Below are positions 54,900 through 64,000 of a stretch of 64,000 nt of DNA, in pieces. The position numbers and the translations under genes are program-made. Origin of the DNA: Paenibacillus methanolicus (lineage in GTDB: Bacteria; Bacillota; Bacilli; Paenibacillales; Paenibacillaceae); contig NZ_VNHS01000012.1 in the NCBI RefSeq assembly GCF_008124765.1, positions 124,001-188,000 on the forward strand, in the 5' to 3' direction. How positions within the stretch are numbered: the stretch's first letter is position 1; the number at the start of each line of letters is the position of its first letter. Under the pieces are notes generated by a model. That model saw only the letters and a program-made list of their open reading frames with translations, searched no databases and had not been told where the DNA came from.

Positions 54900-57296
54900 A
54901 TGGCAGCACACATTTCGAAAGCCGCCGTAATCGGCTCTGGCGTCATGGGCGCGAGCATTGCCGCCCATCTGGCGAACGCAGGCATTCCGAGCCTGCTGCT
55001 CGACATCGTTCCGAAATCCTTGACCGCGGAAGAAGAAGCGAAAGGGCTGACGCTCGAATCCCCGACCGTCCGCAACCGTCTGGCCGCCGGCGCGCTCGCC
55101 AAGCTGCCGTCCATCAAGCCTTCGCCGCTGTACGACGACGCATTCGTCTCCCGGATCACACCGGGCAACATCGAGGACGATCTGCACCGGATCAAGGACG
55201 TGGATTGGGTCATCGAAGTCGTCGTGGAGAATTTGGCCGTGAAGCAGAGCCTGCTCGAGAAGATCGAAGCCCATTGGAAGCCGGGCACCATCGTCAGTTC
55301 GAACACGTCGGGCATCTCGATCAACGCGATGGCCGAAGGCCGCGGCGATGCGTTCAAGTCGCATTTCCTGGGGACGCACTTCTTCAATCCGCCGCGCTAC
55401 ATGAAGCTGATGGAGATTATCCCGGGCGAGCAGACGGATCCGGCGATCGTGAGTCAAATGTCGGCCTTCTCCGAACGCGCGCTCGGCAAAGGCGTCGTCG
55501 TCGCCAAAGATACGCCGAACTTCGTCGGCAACCGGATCGGCACGTACGGGCTGCTCGCGACGCTGCAGGTGATGGCGGACAAAAGGCTGACCGTCGACGA
55601 GATCGATGCGATCACGGGGCCGGCGATGGGCCGTCCGAAGAGCGCGACGTTCCGGACGCTCGACCTGGTCGGCATCGACACCTTCGTCCACGTCGCGAAC
55701 AACGTGTTCGAGAAGGTCGACAACGAAGCGGAGAAAGCGGTGTTCGAACCGTCTCAGTTGCTCAAGGATCTGGTCGCGCGCGGCTGGATCGGCGAGAAGG
55801 CGGGGGGCGGTTTCTATAAGAAAGTGAAGGGCGAGAAGGGCAGTGAAATTCTGTCGCTCGACCTCGGCACGATGGACTACGCCAAGGGGAAGAAGCCGGC
55901 GTCGGCTTCGCTCGAAGCGGCGAAGGCGGCCAAGGGCGCCAAGGAGAAGACGAAGGCGATGCTCGGCGGCAAAGACAAGTATGCGGAAGCCGCTTGGGAA
56001 ATCGTGAAGCTCACGCTCGTGTACGCGGCGGAGAAGGTCGGCGAGATCGCGGATACGATCGTGGACATCGACAAGGCGATGAAATGGGGCTTTAGCTGGG
56101 AGCTCGGCCCGTTCGAGCTGTGGGACGCGATCGGCCTCGTCCGTTCGGTCGAGCGCATGGAAGCCGAAGGCACGCAGGTGCCGGCTTGGGTGAAGGATTG
56201 GATCGCCGCGGGCAACAAGTCGTTCTACCAGAAGGAAGCGGGCAGCGTCGCCTACGCGTACGACGGCAAGTTCCGCGCCGTGGAGCAGCCGCGCGAGATC
56301 ATCTCGCTGCGCGCGCTGAAGGAGCAGAACAAGGTCATTCGCGGCAACAGCGGCGCGAGCCTGATCGACGTCGGCGACGGCGTGGCGGCGCTCGAATTCC
56401 ACTCGCCGAACAACGCGATCGGCGCGGACATTCTGATGATGATTCAGCAGAGCGTCGAGGAAGTGCGCAAGAATTACGACTCGCTCATCATCGCCAACGA
56501 AGGACGCCACTTCTGCGTCGGCGCCAACATCATGCTGCTGCTCATGGAAGCGCAGGACGAAGAGTGGGATGAGGTCGACGCCATCATCCGCCTGTTCCAG
56601 GACACGATGATGAAGCTGAAGCATTTCGAGAAGCCGGTCGTGGCGGCGCCGCACCGGATGACGCTCGGCGGAGGCGTGGAAGTGTGCTTGCCGGCGGACG
56701 AGATGGCGCTGAACGCCGAGACGTATTTCGGCCTCGTCGAAGTCGGGGTCGGCTTGATTCCGGCAGGCGGCGGATGTAAAGAGCTGACGCTGCGCCTGAG
56801 TCAGGCGAATCCGAATTCGGAGGTCGACCTGCAGCCGCACATTAACGAGCTGTTCCTGAACATCGGCACGGCCAAAGTATCGACGAGCGCGCACGACGCG
56901 CGGGGACTCGGCTATCTGAGAAGCAACGACCGCGTCATCATGAACCAAGACTACCTGATCTATGAAGCGAAGCAAGCCGCGCTTCGCCTGACGCAGGCCG
57001 GCTACGAGGCGCCGCGGGCGCAGAAGATTCGCGTCGTCGGCTCGGACGGCAAAGCGGTACTGAAGATGGGCGCGCTCGGCATGCATCAGAGCGGCTACAT
57101 CAGCGCCCACGACCTGCTGATCGCCAAGAAGCTGGCGCACGTGCTCGCGGGCGGCGACGTGCCGGCGAACACGCTCGTCACCGAACAATACATGCTGGAC
57201 CTCGAGCGCGAGGCGTTCCTGAGCCTATGCGGCGAACCGAAGACGCAGCAGCGGATGCAGCACATGCTTGCCAAAGGCAAAGCGCTTCGCAACTAA
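54900..57296 (+). CDS. fadN: 3-hydroxyacyl-CoA dehydrogenase / enoyl-CoA hydratase fusion
   Basis: 798 residues, FadN type. Residues 1-310 form the dehydrogenase (AAVIGSGVMGASIAAHLANA for NAD, SNTSGISINAMAEG, HFFNPPRYMKLMEIIPG). Residues about 360-470 are the second helical domain, and the last part is a crotonase domain (ALEFHSPNNAIGADIL, then ANEGRHFCVGANIMLLLMEA). It catalyses two steps of beta-oxidation. AGGAGG precedes the ATG; fadA follows after 24 nt and is the next enzyme. Confidence 0.95.
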   Translation: MAAHISKAAVIGSGVMGASIAAHLANAGIPSLLLDIVPKSLTAEEEAKGLTLESPTVRNRLAAGALAKLPSIKPSPLYDDAFVSRITPGNIEDDLHRIKDVDWVIEVVVENLAVKQSLLEKIEAHWKPGTIVSSNTSGISINAMAEGRGDAFKSHFLGTHFFNPPRYMKLMEIIPGEQTDPAIVSQMSAFSERALGKGVVVAKDTPNFVGNRIGTYGLLATLQVMADKRLTVDEIDAITGPAMGRPKSATFRTLDLVGIDTFVHVANNVFEKVDNEAEKAVFEPSQLLKDLVARGWIGEKAGGGFYKKVKGEKGSEILSLDLGTMDYAKGKKPASASLEAAKAAKGAKEKTKAMLGGKDKYAEAAWEIVKLTLVYAAEKVGEIADTIVDIDKAMKWGFSWELGPFELWDAIGLVRSVERMEAEGTQVPAWVKDWIAAGNKSFYQKEAGSVAYAYDGKFRAVEQPREIISLRALKEQNKVIRGNSGASLIDVGDGVAALEFHSPNNAIGADILMMIQQSVEEVRKNYDSLIIANEGRHFCVGANIMLLLMEAQDEEWDEVDAIIRLFQDTMMKLKHFEKPVVAAPHRMTLGGGVEVCLPADEMALNAETYFGLVEVGVGLIPAGGGCKELTLRLSQANPNSEVDLQPHINELFLNIGTAKVSTSAHDARGLGYLRSNDRVIMNQDYLIYEAKQAALRLTQAGYEAPRAQKIRVVGSDGKAVLKMGALGMHQSGYISAHDLLIAKKLAHVLAGGDVPANTLVTEQYMLDLEREAFLSLCGEPKTQQRMQHMLAKGKALRN

Positions 57297-57320
57297 ATCC
57301 CGAAGGAGGGCGAACAACGC

Positions 57321-58502
57321 ATGAGAGAAGCAGTCATCGTATCGGTCGCGCGGACGCCGGTGGGCCGCGCCAAGAAAGGGAGCTTCGTGCACACGCGGGC
57401 CGAGGACCTCGGCAAGGCGGCGCTCGAGGCGGTCATCGACCGCGCGCCGGGCGTGAGCAAAGAGGACGTCGAAGACATCATTATCGGTTGCGCCATGCCG
57501 GAGGGCGAGCAAGGGCTCAACTTCGCGCGGATCATGTCGCTGTACGCGGGCTTCCCGTCGACGGTGCCGGCGCTGACGATCAACCGGTTCTGTTCCTCCG
57601 GCCTGCAGTCGATCGCCTTCGCGGCGGAGCGCATCATGAGCGGCGGCGCGGACATCATCATTGCCGGCGGCGTGGAGAGCATGAGCCACGTGCCGATGGC
57701 GGGCTTCAAGCCGGCGCCGCATCCGGTCATCGTCGACGAGCGGCCGGACATCTACATCGGCATGGGCCACACGGCGGAGAACGTCGCGGACCGCTTCGGC
57801 ATCTCCCGTGAGGACCAGGACCGCTTCGCGGCCGACAGCCACCGCAAAGCCGCGGCGGCGCTGGCGCGCGGGGCGTTCAAGGAAGAGATCGTCCCGGTCG
57901 CGACGAGCGTTCGCGGCTTCGATAACGGCAAAGCGTGGGAGAAGAAGTTCGTGCTCGAGATGGACGAAGGCGTCCGTCCGGACACGACCGAGCAAGGACT
58001 GGCGAAGCTGCGCCCGGCGTTCAAGCCGACCGGCAGCGTCACCGCGGGCAACGCGTCGCAGATGAGCGACGGCGGCGCGGCGGTGCTCGTCATGAGCCGC
58101 GAGAAGGCCGACGAGCTAGGCCTCAAGCCGCTCGCCGCGTTCAAATCGTTCGCTCTCGCGGGCGTCGACCCGGACATCATGGGCGTCGGCCCGGTCGAAG
58201 CGATTCCGAAGGCGCTGAAGAAAGCCGGCCTCTCCGTCGGCGAGATCGACCTGTTCGAGATCAACGAAGCGTTCGCGTCCCAATGCTTACACATCATCCG
58301 CGCTTTAGAGCTCGACGAGGATAAAGTCAACGTCAACGGCGGCGCGATCGCGCTCGGCCACCCGCTCGGCTGCACGGGCACCAAGCTGACGGCGAGCCTC
58401 ATCTACGAGCTGCGCAGACGCGGCGGCGGCCACGGCGTGGTCTCCATGTGCATCGGCGGCGGCATGGGCGCGGCAGGCGTGTTCGAGGTGTATCCGGAGT
58501 AG
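57321..58502 (+). CDS. fadA: Acetyl-CoA acyltransferase (3-ketoacyl-CoA thiolase)
   Basis: 393 residues. Cleaves 3-ketoacyl-CoA to acetyl-CoA and a shortened acyl-CoA. The nucleophile Cys is in [20 protein letters not shown], the His in [17 protein letters not shown], and the second Cys in [20 protein letters not shown] is also present. GAAGGAGGG precedes the ATG. Partner of FadN; transcribed with it. Confidence 0.97.
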   Translation: MREAVIVSVARTPVGRAKKGSFVHTRAEDLGKAALEAVIDRAPGVSKEDVEDIIIGCAMPEGEQGLNFARIMSLYAGFPSTVPALTINRFCSSGLQSIAFAAERIMSGGADIIIAGGVESMSHVPMAGFKPAPHPVIVDERPDIYIGMGHTAENVADRFGISREDQDRFAADSHRKAAAALARGAFKEEIVPVATSVRGFDNGKAWEKKFVLEMDEGVRPDTTEQGLAKLRPAFKPTGSVTAGNASQMSDGGAAVLVMSREKADELGLKPLAAFKSFALAGVDPDIMGVGPVEAIPKALKKAGLSVGEIDLFEINEAFASQCLHIIRALELDEDKVNVNGGAIALGHPLGCTGTKLTASLIYELRRRGGGHGVVSMCIGGGMGAAGVFEVYPE

Positions 58503-58861
58503 GTGCGGCTAGCGCTCTTGCCGTCAGTCGCAATCAAGCGACGGAAGCGCGTGCTCCATGGGCTGCAAGCAAGGTCTATCCAACTCGAAGAGAAGACGCG
58601 AAGCTTCTCTTCACCTCTGCTCAGAAAACAATGAACTACATCCTTTATAAGGTTGAGAATTGCGAAACAAAGAGTGTAGCGGAATGAATGATTCTGGAGA
58701 AGCGACAGCGCTCGCCTTTGTCCCCGGATATAAACCGATATCCCGTTTATTCATATAAATCCGGGGACAACAGCGATCGCAAGAACATTCTATTCCGCGG
58801 AACGAGTTGTTTCGGCGCTTTTTCCACCTTATGACACCCCAATTTCAGGAGGTTTTCCCCT
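58503..58861. other. 359-nt gap between fadA and fadE with a long hairpin
   Basis: TTGTCCCCGGAT (58718-58729) and ATCCGGGGACAA (58759-58770) are perfect 12-bp arms with inner ATAAAC/GTTTAT. They are flanked by direct repeats CAGCGCTCGC (58706) and CAGCGATCGC (58771). There is no T-run. A half FadR-like TGAATGA occurs at 58685. No gene is supported. Confidence 0.6.
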
Positions 58862-60643
58862 ATGGATAAAACGTTCGATAAAGTCGTCGGCGGCAGCTTC
58901 GTCATTCAAGACTTCGATTTTCGTTCCATCGTCACCGCGGACGACCTGACCGAAGAGCAGCGCATGATCGCCGAGACGACGGCGGAGTTCATCGAGCGCG
59001 ACGTGCTGCCGGCGGATGAGCATCTGGAGAAGCTGGACTACGACCTTACCGTGAAGCTCATGCGCAAAGCCGGCGAGCTCGGCCTGCTCAGCGCGGACGT
59101 GCCGGAAGCGTTCGACGGCCTCGGCCTCGACAAAGTCAGCTCCACGCTCATCAGCGAGAAGCTGTCCCGGGCGGCGTCGTTCGCGCTCTCGATCGGCGCG
59201 CACGTCGGCATCGGCACGCTGCCGATCGTCTACTTCGGCTCGCTGGAGCAGAAGCGCAAATACTTGCCGGATCTCGCCAGCGGCGCGCGCATCGCGGCGT
59301 ACTGCCTCACCGAGCCGTCCTCCGGCTCCGACGCCCTCGGCGCGAAGGCGACGGCGAAGCTGTCCGAAGACGGCACCCATTACGTGCTGAACGGCACGAA
59401 GCAGTTCATCACGAACGCCGGTTTCGCGGACGTGTTCATCGTGTATGCCAAGGTAGACGGCCAGCACTTCAGCACGTTCATCGTCGAGCGGACGATGGAA
59501 GGCGTCAGCCTCGGGCCGGAAGAGAAGAAGATGGGGATAAAAGGAAGTTCGACGCGTCCGCTCATTCTGGAAGATGTGCAGGTGCCGGTCGAGAACTTGT
59601 TATGGGAGGTTGGCAAAGGCCATCTTATCGCCTTCAACATCCTGAACATTGGCCGATACAAGCTGGCCGTCGGCTGCCTCGGCGCGGCGAAGGAAGCGAT
59701 CGACCTGAGCGCGAAATACGCGAATGAGCGCACCCAGTTCGGCAAGCCGATCTCCTCGTTCCCGCTCATCGGCAAGAAGCTGGCCGAGATGAACACGAAG
59801 ACGTACGTGCTGGAGAGCGTCATTTACCGGACGGCCGGCCTCATGGACGCGGGGCTCGCGGACATCGACCATAACTCGCCGGAAGCGGGCGGCCTGTCGG
59901 CGAAAGCGATCGCCGAATACGCCATCGAATGCTCGATCAACAAAGTGTTCGGCTCCGAAGTGCTCGACTTCGTGGCGGACGAGGGCGTCCAAATTCACGG
60001 CGGCTACGGCTTCATTCAAGAATACAAAGTCGAGCGCATCTACCGCGACTCGCGCATTAACCGCATTTTCGAAGGCACGAACGAAATCAACCGCCTTCTC
60101 ATCCCGGGCACGCTCGTGAAGCGCGCGATGAAGGGCGAGCTGCCGCTTCTCCAGAAGGCGCAGGCGCTCCAGGGCGAGCTGCTGCAGCTCATCCCGGGCC
60201 AAGTATTTGAAGGAGCATTGGAGGAAGAGACGCATCTGGTCGGCATGGCGAAGAAAATTTTCCTCATGGCGGGCGGCACGGCGGTGCAGAAGTTCGGGCC
60301 GAAGCTCGAGCAGGAGCAGGAATCGCTGAGCAACCTGGCCGACATCATGATACAGATCTTCGCGATGGAGAGCGCGCTGCTGCGCACGCAGAAGCTTGTC
60401 GAGAAGCAGGGCGAAGACAAGTCGGCGCAGGCGATCGCGATGACGCGCGTGTTCATTCACGAGGCGTTCGCCGAGATCGAAGGGTTGGCGAAGGAAATCC
60501 TGTCGACGATCGAAGCGGGCGATACGCTGCGCACCCAGCTGTCCGTGCTGAAGAAGCTCACGCGCCGCAGCGCCGTCAATACCGTGCAGCTTAAGCGCCA
60601 GATCGCGGCGCGCGTCATCCAATCCGAATCGTATTCCGTCTAG
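58862..60643 (+). CDS. fadE: Acyl-CoA dehydrogenase
   Basis: 593 residues, the longer FadE type with a C-terminal extension after the usual 380-residue flavoprotein. It makes the trans-2-enoyl-CoA and gives electrons to ETF. Visible: AYCLTEPSSGSDALGAKATA (FAD contact), GTKQFITNAGFADVF, NERTQFGKPISSFPLIG, and VQIHGGYGFIQEYKVERIYR with RINRIFEGTNEINRLLI, whose Glu is the usual catalytic base. The extension (about 430-593) is helical. AGGAGG precedes the ATG. Confidence 0.95.
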   Translation: MDKTFDKVVGGSFVIQDFDFRSIVTADDLTEEQRMIAETTAEFIERDVLPADEHLEKLDYDLTVKLMRKAGELGLLSADVPEAFDGLGLDKVSSTLISEKLSRAASFALSIGAHVGIGTLPIVYFGSLEQKRKYLPDLASGARIAAYCLTEPSSGSDALGAKATAKLSEDGTHYVLNGTKQFITNAGFADVFIVYAKVDGQHFSTFIVERTMEGVSLGPEEKKMGIKGSSTRPLILEDVQVPVENLLWEVGKGHLIAFNILNIGRYKLAVGCLGAAKEAIDLSAKYANERTQFGKPISSFPLIGKKLAEMNTKTYVLESVIYRTAGLMDAGLADIDHNSPEAGGLSAKAIAEYAIECSINKVFGSEVLDFVADEGVQIHGGYGFIQEYKVERIYRDSRINRIFEGTNEINRLLIPGTLVKRAMKGELPLLQKAQALQGELLQLIPGQVFEGALEEETHLVGMAKKIFLMAGGTAVQKFGPKLEQEQESLSNLADIMIQIFAMESALLRTQKLVEKQGEDKSAQAIAMTRVFIHEAFAEIEGLAKEILSTIEAGDTLRTQLSVLKKLTRRSAVNTVQLKRQIAARVIQSESYSV

Positions 60644-60674
60644 GAGCGATTCTTAACCTAAGAGGTGATGGGTT

Positions 60675-62363
60675 TTGTCACAACAGCCATGGTACCTTCA
60701 TTATCCGCAAGAAGTGCCTTCGACTTACCCGTATCCTAAGCAAAATCTGGCCGATTTCCTCGTGGAATCGGCCTCCCGTTATCCGAACAACGCGGCGCTC
60801 AGCTTCATGGACAAGAAAGTCACGTATGCCGAGCTGCTGCAGGCGGCATACCGGTTCGCCCACGGCATCCGCGGTCTCGGCGTGAAGAAGGGGGACCGGG
60901 TGGCCATCATGCTGCCCAATTGTCCCCAGCTCGTTATCGCGTATTACGGCACGCTGCTGGCCGGCGGCACGGTCGTCATGACCAATCCGCTCTATATGCA
61001 GCGCGAGCTGGAGCACCAGCTGAAGGATTCCGGGGCCGTGCTGGTCGTCACGCTCGATCTGCTGTTCCGCAAGGTGATGAGCGCCGTCGCCGGCATGTCC
61101 GACATGCACGTCATCGTCGGGTCGATCAAGGATTACTTGCCGTTCCCGAAGAACTTGTTCTACCCGATCAAGGCGAAGAAGGACGGCCTCGACCGCGACG
61201 TGCAGTTCGGCGGACGGGTGCATGCCTTTCCGAGATTTCTGCGCGCCCAGTCGGCTTCGCCGATTCACGCCGAGGTGGACGCCGACCGCGATCTCGCGCT
61301 GCTGCAATATACGGGCGGCACGACCGGCGTATCGAAAGGCGTCATGCTAACCCACTCGAACATGATCGCCAATACGATTCAGACGAGCCTGTGGGCGTAC
61401 AAAGTCGTCCCTGGCCGAGAGCGATATTTGGCAGCGCTTCCATTCTTCCATGTCTTCGGATTGACCGTCCTGCTGAACCAGGCGGTCATGCTCGGGGGCG
61501 AAATGCTGCTTGTCCCGCGATTCGAGGTCGAGGCAATCCTGCAGACGATCAACAAACGCAAGCCGACGATATTCCCGGGCGCGCCGACGATGTATATTGC
61601 GCTTATCAACCATCCGAAGATTCGCGAGTACGATCTGTCGTCGATCAACATCTGCATTAGCGGCGCGGCTCCGCTGCCCCATGAAGTGCAGGAGCGGTTC
61701 GAGGCGATTACGGGCGGCCGCTTAATCGAAGGTTATGGGCTGACCGAAGCGTCGCCCGTAACGCACGCGAACCCGATTTGGGAGCATCGCAAGAAAGGCT
61801 CGATCGGCGTCCCGTTCCCGGATACGATCGCCAAAATCGTCCATCCTGAGACGGGGGAGGATTTGCCGACGGGCATGATGGGCGAGCTCGCGGTGCGCGG
61901 GCCGCAGGTCATGAAAGGCTACTGGCAGCGGCCGGACGAGACGGCCAAGGCGCTGAAGGACGGCTGGCTGCGGACGGGCGACATGGCGCGGATGGACGAG
62001 GACGGCTATTTCTTCATCATGGACCGGATGAAGGACATGATCATCGCGGGGGGCTACAACATTTTTCCGCGCGAGATCGAGGAAGTGCTGTTCGAGCATC
62101 CGGCCGTCGAAGAGTGCGTCGTGCTGGGCGTGCCGGATCAATACCGCGGCGAGACCGTCAAAGTGTACGTCGTGCGCAGGGAAGGGGCGCAGCTGACCGA
62201 AGCGGAGCTGAAGGCGTGGTGCAAGGAGCGGTTGGCCGCCTACAAGGTGCCGCGCATCTATGAATTCCGCGACAGCCTGCCGAAGTCGATCGCGGGCAAG
62301 GTGCTGCGCCGTAAGCTCGTGGAGGAAGAGCAGAAGAACGAGGGGGCGCGGACGGTCAAATAG
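60675..62363 (+). CDS. Long-chain fatty-acid-CoA ligase (TTG start)
   Basis: 562 residues of the adenylate-forming family, activating fatty acids to acyl-CoA for the pathway encoded upstream. Motifs: LLQYTGGTTGVSKGVMLTHS (ATP/AMP loop), EGYGLTEASPVTH, GWLRTGDMARMDEDGYFFI and the C-terminal Lys in SIAGKVLRRKL. The frame has no ATG before the conserved WYLHYP start; TTG 60675 with AAGAGGTGA 6 nt upstream fits, and the ATG at 60668 is in another frame. It is 31 nt after fadE. Confidence 0.94.
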   Translation: MSQQPWYLHYPQEVPSTYPYPKQNLADFLVESASRYPNNAALSFMDKKVTYAELLQAAYRFAHGIRGLGVKKGDRVAIMLPNCPQLVIAYYGTLLAGGTVVMTNPLYMQRELEHQLKDSGAVLVVTLDLLFRKVMSAVAGMSDMHVIVGSIKDYLPFPKNLFYPIKAKKDGLDRDVQFGGRVHAFPRFLRAQSASPIHAEVDADRDLALLQYTGGTTGVSKGVMLTHSNMIANTIQTSLWAYKVVPGRERYLAALPFFHVFGLTVLLNQAVMLGGEMLLVPRFEVEAILQTINKRKPTIFPGAPTMYIALINHPKIREYDLSSINICISGAAPLPHEVQERFEAITGGRLIEGYGLTEASPVTHANPIWEHRKKGSIGVPFPDTIAKIVHPETGEDLPTGMMGELAVRGPQVMKGYWQRPDETAKALKDGWLRTGDMARMDEDGYFFIMDRMKDMIIAGGYNIFPREIEEVLFEHPAVEECVVLGVPDQYRGETVKVYVVRREGAQLTEAELKAWCKERLAAYKVPRIYEFRDSLPKSIAGKVLRRKLVEEEQKNEGARTVK

Positions 62364-62461
62364 AGGCCGCCGCGCCGGCTTCCGGTTCGCGATTCGCCGC
62401 GGGGCAGAAGACTCCCGGCATGCACGGCCAATGCAGTCACGGCTGAAAGGAGGAGCATCGG

Positions 62462-62881
62462 ATGGATAAGGCAAACGGCCTGTATGACGAGGCGGTGCTG
62501 GAGAAGGCGAGCCGCACGTTCTGGGGCTATCTCGGCTGCGAGCTGATCCGCCAAGACGAGCGCGAGGTCGTCATCGGGCTGGACATCAAGGAGCATCACC
62601 TGAACATGATCGGCATTCTGCACGGCGGCGTGCATACGTCGCTGCTCGATACGGCGATGGGCATGATCGCGATGGTTGCCAGGCCGAGCGAGGATGTCGT
62701 CACCTCCAGCCTGAACATGCATTTCACGGCGCCGATCCGAACCGGCAGGGTCACGGCGACCGCCTCCATCGCGCACATGAGCGGCCGCATGATTACGGCC
62801 GAAGGGCGGCTGACCGGCGAGGACGGCAAGCTGCTGTCGCTGGCGACCGCTTCGTTCCGCGTGATCGAGCGCAAGGGCTGA
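62462..62881 (+). CDS. PaaI-type hotdog thioesterase
   Basis: 139 residues, a single hotdog domain: FWGYLGCELIRQDEREVVIG, HLNMIGILHGGVHTSLLDTA (the N/H-x-x-G-x-x-H-G-G helix with a catalytic acidic residue), and VVTSSLNMHFTAPIRTGRVT. It hydrolyses acyl- or aryl-CoA and may relieve CoA trapping. AAAGGAGGAG precedes the ATG. Last gene of the fad cluster. Confidence 0.92.
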   Translation: MDKANGLYDEAVLEKASRTFWGYLGCELIRQDEREVVIGLDIKEHHLNMIGILHGGVHTSLLDTAMGMIAMVARPSEDVVTSSLNMHFTAPIRTGRVTATASIAHMSGRMITAEGRLTGEDGKLLSLATASFRVIERKG

Positions 62882-62950
62882 AGCGCGCAGCCGCCAATAT
62901 ACCCCCAACGAGGTATACAGCGGCAGGCGCGGCGTTCGGTACAATAGAGA

Positions 62951-62973
62951 GGACGGGGTAACCCGTCCTTTTT
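62951..62973 (+). terminator. Rho-independent terminator ending the fad cluster
   Basis: GGACGGG / CCCGTCC, loop GTAA, five T. Confidence 0.88.
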
Positions 62974-63075
62974 GGCATGCCGACTGCGGTTGAGCGACTT
63001 CACGCTAGATTGTGCCATGGTCTCCGCAACGGTCGGATATTGTCGATGGCCTATCTACTACGTGGCATCACCCCT

Positions 63076-63084
63076 TGCTATAAT
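63076..63084 (+). promoter_or_regulatory. Extended -10 promoter
   Basis: TGCTATAAT 34 nt before the PPIase start; no convincing -35. Confidence 0.5.
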
Positions 63085-63117
63085 AAGAGGAACGATAGGT
63101 AGAAAGAAGTGGGACGG

Positions 63118-63894
63118 ATGGATCAACTGCAAGGCGAAGCGGCGCGCGTCGGCGACCGCGTCATTACCTATAGCGATCTGCTCCGGCATGGTCTGTTGTC
63201 GGATACGCTGGAAGCGGTAGAGCAGAGCATCGAGCGGGCGGTCGTGACGGAATGGGCGCGGGAAGCCGGGATTGCGGCCACGCAAGAGGAGACCGGCGCA
63301 GCGCTGAACGACTACCGCAAGCGCCGAGGGCTGTATACCGCGGCCCGGACGAGCGAGTGGCTGCGGCAGCATAGTCTGCAGCTGGGCGACGTGACGGACT
63401 ATCTGCGCGCGGGCATCGTGAAGCGGAAGCTGGCGGAGACGTTGATCGGCGAGGCGGAGATCGCGAAATATTTCCACGAGCATCGGGCATCATTCGACCG
63501 TGCCGAGATCTCGCGGCTGCTCGTCGCGGAGCATGGCGAAGCGATGGAGCTCTTCTTCCGCATGGAGGAAGGCGAGCCGTTCTTCAAGCTGGCGCGGGCC
63601 TTCTCGCTGGAGGAGGAGACGCGCATGGCGGGCGGCTACGCCGGCGAGTTCGGGCGCGACGAGCTGGGGGCGGAGCTGGCGGCGGCGGTATTCGGCGGGC
63701 AGGTCGGCGACGTGCTCGGCCCGCTGGAGACGAAGTCGGGCTCTATGCTCGTCCTGATCGAATCGCTGCGGCCGGCTGAATGGGACGACGAGACGAGCGA
63801 GACGATTCGCGGGATTCTATTCGCGGACATGCTGGAGCAGCGTATGGCGCAGGCCGACGTTCAGATGAAGCTATGGGAAGGGGCAGAGGCGTAG
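63118..63894 (+). CDS. Parvulin/SurA-like peptidylprolyl isomerase-domain protein
   Basis: 258 residues, no signal peptide. The N-terminal helical part (RVITYSDLLRHGLL, ARTSEWLRQHSLQLGDVTDY) resembles SurA/PrsA-type chaperone helices; residues about 120-235 carry a degenerate rotamase domain (AEISRLLVAEHGEAMELFFR, then MAGGYAGEFGRDELGAEL and GPLETKSGSMLVLIESLRPA). Cytosolic proteins of this type are found beside peptide exporters, and the next gene fits that. ATG 63118 is taken over GTG 63109; both have weak ribosome sites. Confidence 0.75.
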   Translation: MDQLQGEAARVGDRVITYSDLLRHGLLSDTLEAVEQSIERAVVTEWAREAGIAATQEETGAALNDYRKRRGLYTAARTSEWLRQHSLQLGDVTDYLRAGIVKRKLAETLIGEAEIAKYFHEHRASFDRAEISRLLVAEHGEAMELFFRMEEGEPFFKLARAFSLEEETRMAGGYAGEFGRDELGAELAAAVFGGQVGDVLGPLETKSGSMLVLIESLRPAEWDDETSETIRGILFADMLEQRMAQADVQMKLWEGAEA

Positions 63895-63895
63895 A

Positions 63896-64000
63896 ATGGC
63901 CGTCATGGACAACATCGACTATTTGCACCGCGTGCCGCTATTCAATCTGCTCTCGTCGGAGGAGAAAGCGGCGTTGGCCGCCGAGATGCGGGCCGAGCGG
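63896..64000 (+). CDS. Cyclic-nucleotide-binding-domain protein, N-terminus (cut by window edge)
   Basis: The first 35 residues, MAVMDNIDYLHRVPLFNLLS then SEEKAALAAEMRAE, are the helical entry of a CRP/cNMP-type domain. The ATG is 1 nt after the PPIase stop, with GGCAGAGG upstream, so the two are one operon. Whether it is a CRP-like regulator or a fusion to an ABC exporter cannot be told from this piece. Confidence 0.6.
   Translation, partial: MAVMDNIDYLHRVPLFNLLSSEEKAALAAEMRAER

Overview
The window is from a spore-forming, high-GC Firmicute of the Paenibacillaceae (Paenibacillus/Cohnella-like). The evidence is a Bacillus-type infC-rpmI-rplT operon behind an L20-like leader, SigI/RsgI, FadR-controlled fatty-acid degradation genes, two T-box leaders, strong GGAGG ribosome sites, and roughly 60% GC with consensus sigma-A promoters. 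It is chromosomal; I see no phage, plasmid, tRNA, rRNA or CRISPR.

Layout. 1-4.3 kb: the end of trmB, a PAP2 phosphatase, two glycosyltransferases and a small Asn/His-rich ORF. 4.5-5.9 kb: infC (ATT start), rpmI, rplT. 6-10.3 kb: a chemoreceptor with a sigma-D-like promoter, a structured repeat, a glyoxalase-fold protein, a Gly-rich protein and a GNAT acetyltransferase. 10.4-18 kb: T-box-controlled ilvB-ilvN-ilvC, a membrane two-component pair, leuB. 18-22 kb: a peroxiredoxin with a PerR-like box, then sigI-rsgI. 22.3-25.8 kb: a degenerate RsbT-like protein next to a histidine kinase that starts with an RsbU-N-like domain, then a leucyl aminopeptidase. 25.8-29.3 kb: a gene-free repeat region, a T-box, leuA and a molybdopterin oxidoreductase. 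29.5-36.7 kb: a multi-PAS hybrid kinase, glpK, a glpK fragment, a 51-bp hairpin array, glpD. 36.8-49.5 kb: aldo/keto reductases, an APH-type kinase, LysR/DJ-1, an AlkZ-like protein, an old-yellow-enzyme, a second hairpin array, a GntR operon and an FMN reductase under a MerR-type promoter. 49.6-62.9 kb: a fatty-acid beta-oxidation region, with fadR-etfB-etfA on the minus strand and fadF, fadN, fadA, fadE, an acyl-CoA ligase and a thioesterase on the plus strand. 63-64 kb: a parvulin-like PPIase followed by the start of a cyclic-nucleotide-binding-domain protein.

How the genes work together. ilvBNC, leuB and leuA make branched-chain amino acids, and both T-boxes appear to read a Leu CTC codon. 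The fad/etf genes form a complete route from fatty acid to acetyl-CoA with electron delivery through ETF and FadF. glpK/glpD convert glycerol to DHAP. The most novel-looking items are the RsbT-like/RsbU-N-kinase pair, a three-copy structured repeat with compensatory base changes, two 50-51 bp hairpin arrays (one directly after a glpK fragment), and a MerR-type promoter with no MerR gene nearby.
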